Of a stretch of DNA of 7,445 bases, positions 6,796 through 7,445 are shown one piece after another. Below the pieces are notes generated by a model, which saw only the letters and a program-made list of their open reading frames with translations, was not told the origin of the DNA and searched no databases. The stretch is from JAZSMS01 sp045536015 (GTDB lineage Bacteria > Bacillota > Clostridia > Christensenellales > QALW01), in the NCBI GenBank assembly GCA_045536015.1, contig JAZSMS010000123.1, positions 1-7,445 of the forward strand, given 5' to 3'. The translations under genes were made by a program, and so were the position numbers. Within the stretch, counting starts at the first letter, position 1, and the number at the start of each line of letters is the position of its first letter.

Positions 6796-6840
6796 AAAGG
6801 TAGAAACATGGGAAAATACCATGTATCTACCTTTTTCTTT
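6796..6840 (+). terminator. Intrinsic terminator of nagB
   Basis: AAAGGTAGA (6796-6804) pairs with TCTACCTTT (6826-6834). After one A-A mismatch the stem continues as ACATGG (6806-6811) with CCATGT (6819-6824) around a 7-nt loop. TTTTTCTTT follows on the plus strand. The stem begins 42 nt after the nagB stop. On the minus strand the following tract (TTTATTTCATT) is weaker. Confidence 0.9.
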
Positions 6841-6883
6841 TTATTTTCTCCTCAAAATCCTTCTTGTTCATAGGAATAATTTT

Positions 6884-6912
6884 ATTATAACATAAGAATG
6901 GATGATTTTAAA
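6884..6912 (-). promoter_or_regulatory. Candidate minus-strand promoter facing the nagB terminator
   Basis: On the minus strand, TTTAAA (6912-6907, 4/6) and a perfect TATAAT (6889-6884) have a 17-bp spacer, with TGT before the -10 forming an extended -10. A transcript starting near 6877 would run about 80 nt to the nagB terminator hairpin read in reverse. It would include a 14-codon frame (6871-6827) without a Shine-Dalgarno. What it controls is unclear. Confidence 0.4.
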
Positions 6913-7002
6913 GTTTTTTTAGGTAAGCGAAAAATAAACTGATATAGAAATTTTTTATTGGCATCTACTCAAACTCACGTTGATGCGGTGTTTTTGTATT
7001 TT

Positions 7003-7095
7003 TTACAAAAATGGCTTGGAAGTATAGCTTCCAAGCCGTTTAGTATTATTCTCTTTATTCCCACTCTTTTTTGGGAATCTAGTTCTGCTCATTTC
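7003..7095 (-). ncRNA. Putative small RNA (promoter, two hairpins, terminator)
   Basis: A strong minus-strand promoter (7130-7102) predicts transcription from about 7095. The RNA would fold a first hairpin ATTCCCA/TGGGAAT (7078-7057, 8-nt loop) and a second, perfect 10-bp hairpin GGCTTGGAAG/CTTCCAAGCC (7037-7013), followed by ATTTTTGT as in an intrinsic terminator. Total length is about 90 nt. An in-frame 29-codon ORF (ATG 7092 to TAA 7003) spans it, but it has no Shine-Dalgarno and its stop falls inside the termination tract, so I favour RNA over peptide. No known RNA family is recognised. Confidence 0.4.
7013..7037 (-). terminator. Intrinsic terminator, minus strand
   Basis: A perfect 10-bp stem (GGCTTGGAAG and CTTCCAAGCC) with a 5-nt loop is followed on the minus strand by ATTTTTGT. 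On the plus strand the following GTTTAGTATTATT is a poorer tract. It would end the putative small RNA transcript. Confidence 0.75.
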
Positions 7096-7101
7096 TATTA
7101 T

Positions 7102-7130
7102 ATTATATCTAAAAAACGCCATTTTTTCAA
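7102..7130 (-). promoter_or_regulatory. Strong minus-strand promoter of the putative small RNA
   Basis: On the minus strand, TTGAAA (7130-7125, 5/6) and a perfect TATAAT (7107-7102) have the ideal 17-bp spacer. A second overlapping TATAAT follows at 7102-7097. The -35 box lies inside the imperfect inverted repeat at 7113-7138. Confidence 0.65.
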
Positions 7131-7138
7131 TGGGTTTT
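7113..7138 (-). terminator. Possible weak terminator or operator dyad
   Basis: AAAAC (7113-7117) and CCATT (7119-7123), with one bulged G between them, pair with AATGG and GTTTT (7129-7138) around a 5-nt loop. On the minus strand the stem runs into GTTTTTTAG, so it could terminate the gene that stops at 7250. Because it overlaps the -35 of the next promoter it could equally be a regulator site. Confidence 0.4.
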
Positions 7139-7168
7139 ACATATATTCTACGGATTATTCTATTTTTT

Positions 7169-7191
7169 GTTGCAAAAATCGTTGCAAAATC
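7169..7191. repeat. Short tandem repeat GTTGCAAAA(A)TC
   Basis: GTTGCAAAAATC (7169-7180) is followed directly by GTTGCAAAATC (7181-7191), then the degenerate GGTTGTGGAAT. The near-helical period resembles small iterons or protein-binding repeats. Two copies are too few to assign a role. Confidence 0.6.
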
Positions 7192-7249
7192 GGTTGTGGA
7201 ATTGTGTCAGGTGGTTGTGAGGTAACTGCTTGTTATAACAGGTGTGCGT

Positions 7250-7445
7250 TTATCTTCCGCTGATCTGACAGCGGCAATAGATACGGCTTCCGAGGAATGC
7301 CAGAAGCGATGCGACGACAACGTAGATCAAAGGAACGATTTGATATGAGGTGAAGTGCATTCCAAACATAGAAATCAAACGGCTATCAAAGGTGTTCCAC
7401 ATGGACAGAAAACAGGTAGGAAGATAATCCCATAACTGTCCCAAT
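7250..7445 (-). CDS. Small one-helix membrane protein, 5' end outside the window
   Basis: The visible 64 residues are the C-terminal part, or nearly all, of a small protein that stops at TAA 7252-7250. A TTG at 7444 is in frame but sits at the edge with no visible ribosome binding site, so the true start is probably beyond the window. An aromatic N-terminal part (WDYLPTCFLSMW) is followed by one clear membrane helix (about residues 35-54, IVPLIYVVVASLLAFLG) and a short basic, cysteine-containing tail (CRCQISGR). I do not recognise the family. The layout resembles small membrane or coat-like proteins of filamentous phages and integrative elements, which is inference only. G+C is about 45% by hand count, with ATC, GTC, TAC and CTG codons favoured, unlike the ATA/TTT/GTT-rich neighbours, which hints at acquired DNA. 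Confidence 0.55.
   Translation of the reverse strand, partial: LGQLWDYLPTCFLSMWNTFDSRLISMFGMHFTSYQIVPLIYVVVASLLAFLGSRIYCRCQISGR

Larger units (their letters stand above)
6755..7249. other. Gene-poor stretch: nagB terminator, then a hairpin-rich spacer
   Basis: I find no convincing protein gene in these 495 bp. Up to about 6840 is the nagB 3' region. From 6884 onward there are two minus-strand promoter-like sequences, five inverted repeats between 6961 and 7138, a short direct repeat at 7169-7191 and a 10-bp palindrome TGTTATAACA at 7231-7240. A 101-codon plus-strand frame (6958-7263) is open but lacks a ribosome binding site and runs across the hairpins. The density of structure suggests regulatory RNA, an element boundary or a replication/packaging region rather than coding DNA. 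Confidence 0.6.

Noticed and set aside
6867..6896. A dif-like XerC/XerD site near TTCATAGGAATA...TTATAACATAAG
   Set aside because: By eye only about 16 of 26 positions agree with the B. subtilis dif core, which is weak in AT-rich DNA. The right arm is poorly matched, and the sequence is better explained as a promoter on the minus strand.
7003..7092. A 29-codon minus-strand ORF in the putative small RNA
   Set aside because: It has no Shine-Dalgarno, its start is almost at the predicted transcript 5' end and its stop lies in the terminator tract. I kept it only as an alternative reading of the small RNA unit.
6958..7263. A 101-codon plus-strand frame starting at TTG
   Set aside because: It has no ribosome binding site, a rare start codon, a cysteine-rich low-complexity tail and no recognisable fold. 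It crosses several perfect inverted repeats and an opposite-strand promoter and terminator.

Overview
The window reads as chromosomal DNA of a low-GC, anaerobic, Clostridia-like Firmicute. The reasons are AT-rich intergenic regions, strong purine-rich Shine-Dalgarno sites (AGGAGG, AAGGAG), sigma-A type promoters, hairpin-plus-T-run terminators and protein sequences of Firmicute type. I cannot assign a genus from the sequence alone.

Layout, left to right. A sodium/proline symporter gene (putP, minus strand, 14-1552) is divergent from a Na+/phosphate cotransporter gene with a C-terminal PhoU-like region (plus, 1756-3498). Both are sodium-coupled membrane transporters, and their 203-bp gap holds both promoter regions and an 11-bp-phased A-tract repeat. 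The phosphate transporter converges on a TIM-barrel amidohydrolase gene (minus, 3527-4321), and a shared bidirectional terminator overlaps the amidohydrolase stop codon. Upstream of that gene, past a second symmetrical terminator, lies a neutral-ceramidase-like cytoplasmic hydrolase gene (minus, 4440-5729). It is divergent from nagB, glucosamine-6-phosphate deaminase (plus, 5969-6754). The 239-bp gap between them contains a strong promoter for each gene, a 26-bp inverted repeat and a possible GntR/NagR-like half-operator. nagB ends at a strong terminator.

The right end (about 6840-7445) is different. It has roughly 410 bp without a convincing gene, packed with at least five consecutive inverted repeats, short direct repeats and two minus-strand promoter-like sequences. 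After this comes the 3' part of a minus-strand gene for a small one-helix membrane protein, which continues past the window edge. That gene is visibly richer in G+C (about 45% by hand count) and uses different synonymous codons from its neighbours. I infer that the window's right side enters an accessory element, possibly a phage of filamentous type or an integrative element, but no integrase or other hallmark gene is visible.

Functionally, the left part handles sodium-driven uptake of proline and phosphate, and the middle handles small-molecule hydrolysis and amino-sugar catabolism, with NagB making fructose-6-phosphate and ammonia. The best leads for something new are a compact promoter/hairpin/terminator unit at about 6995-7130 (minus) that looks like a small RNA gene, the hairpin cluster around it, and the ceramidase-like gene/nagB pair with its shared dyad. 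I saw no tRNA, rRNA, CRISPR array or intact transposase.
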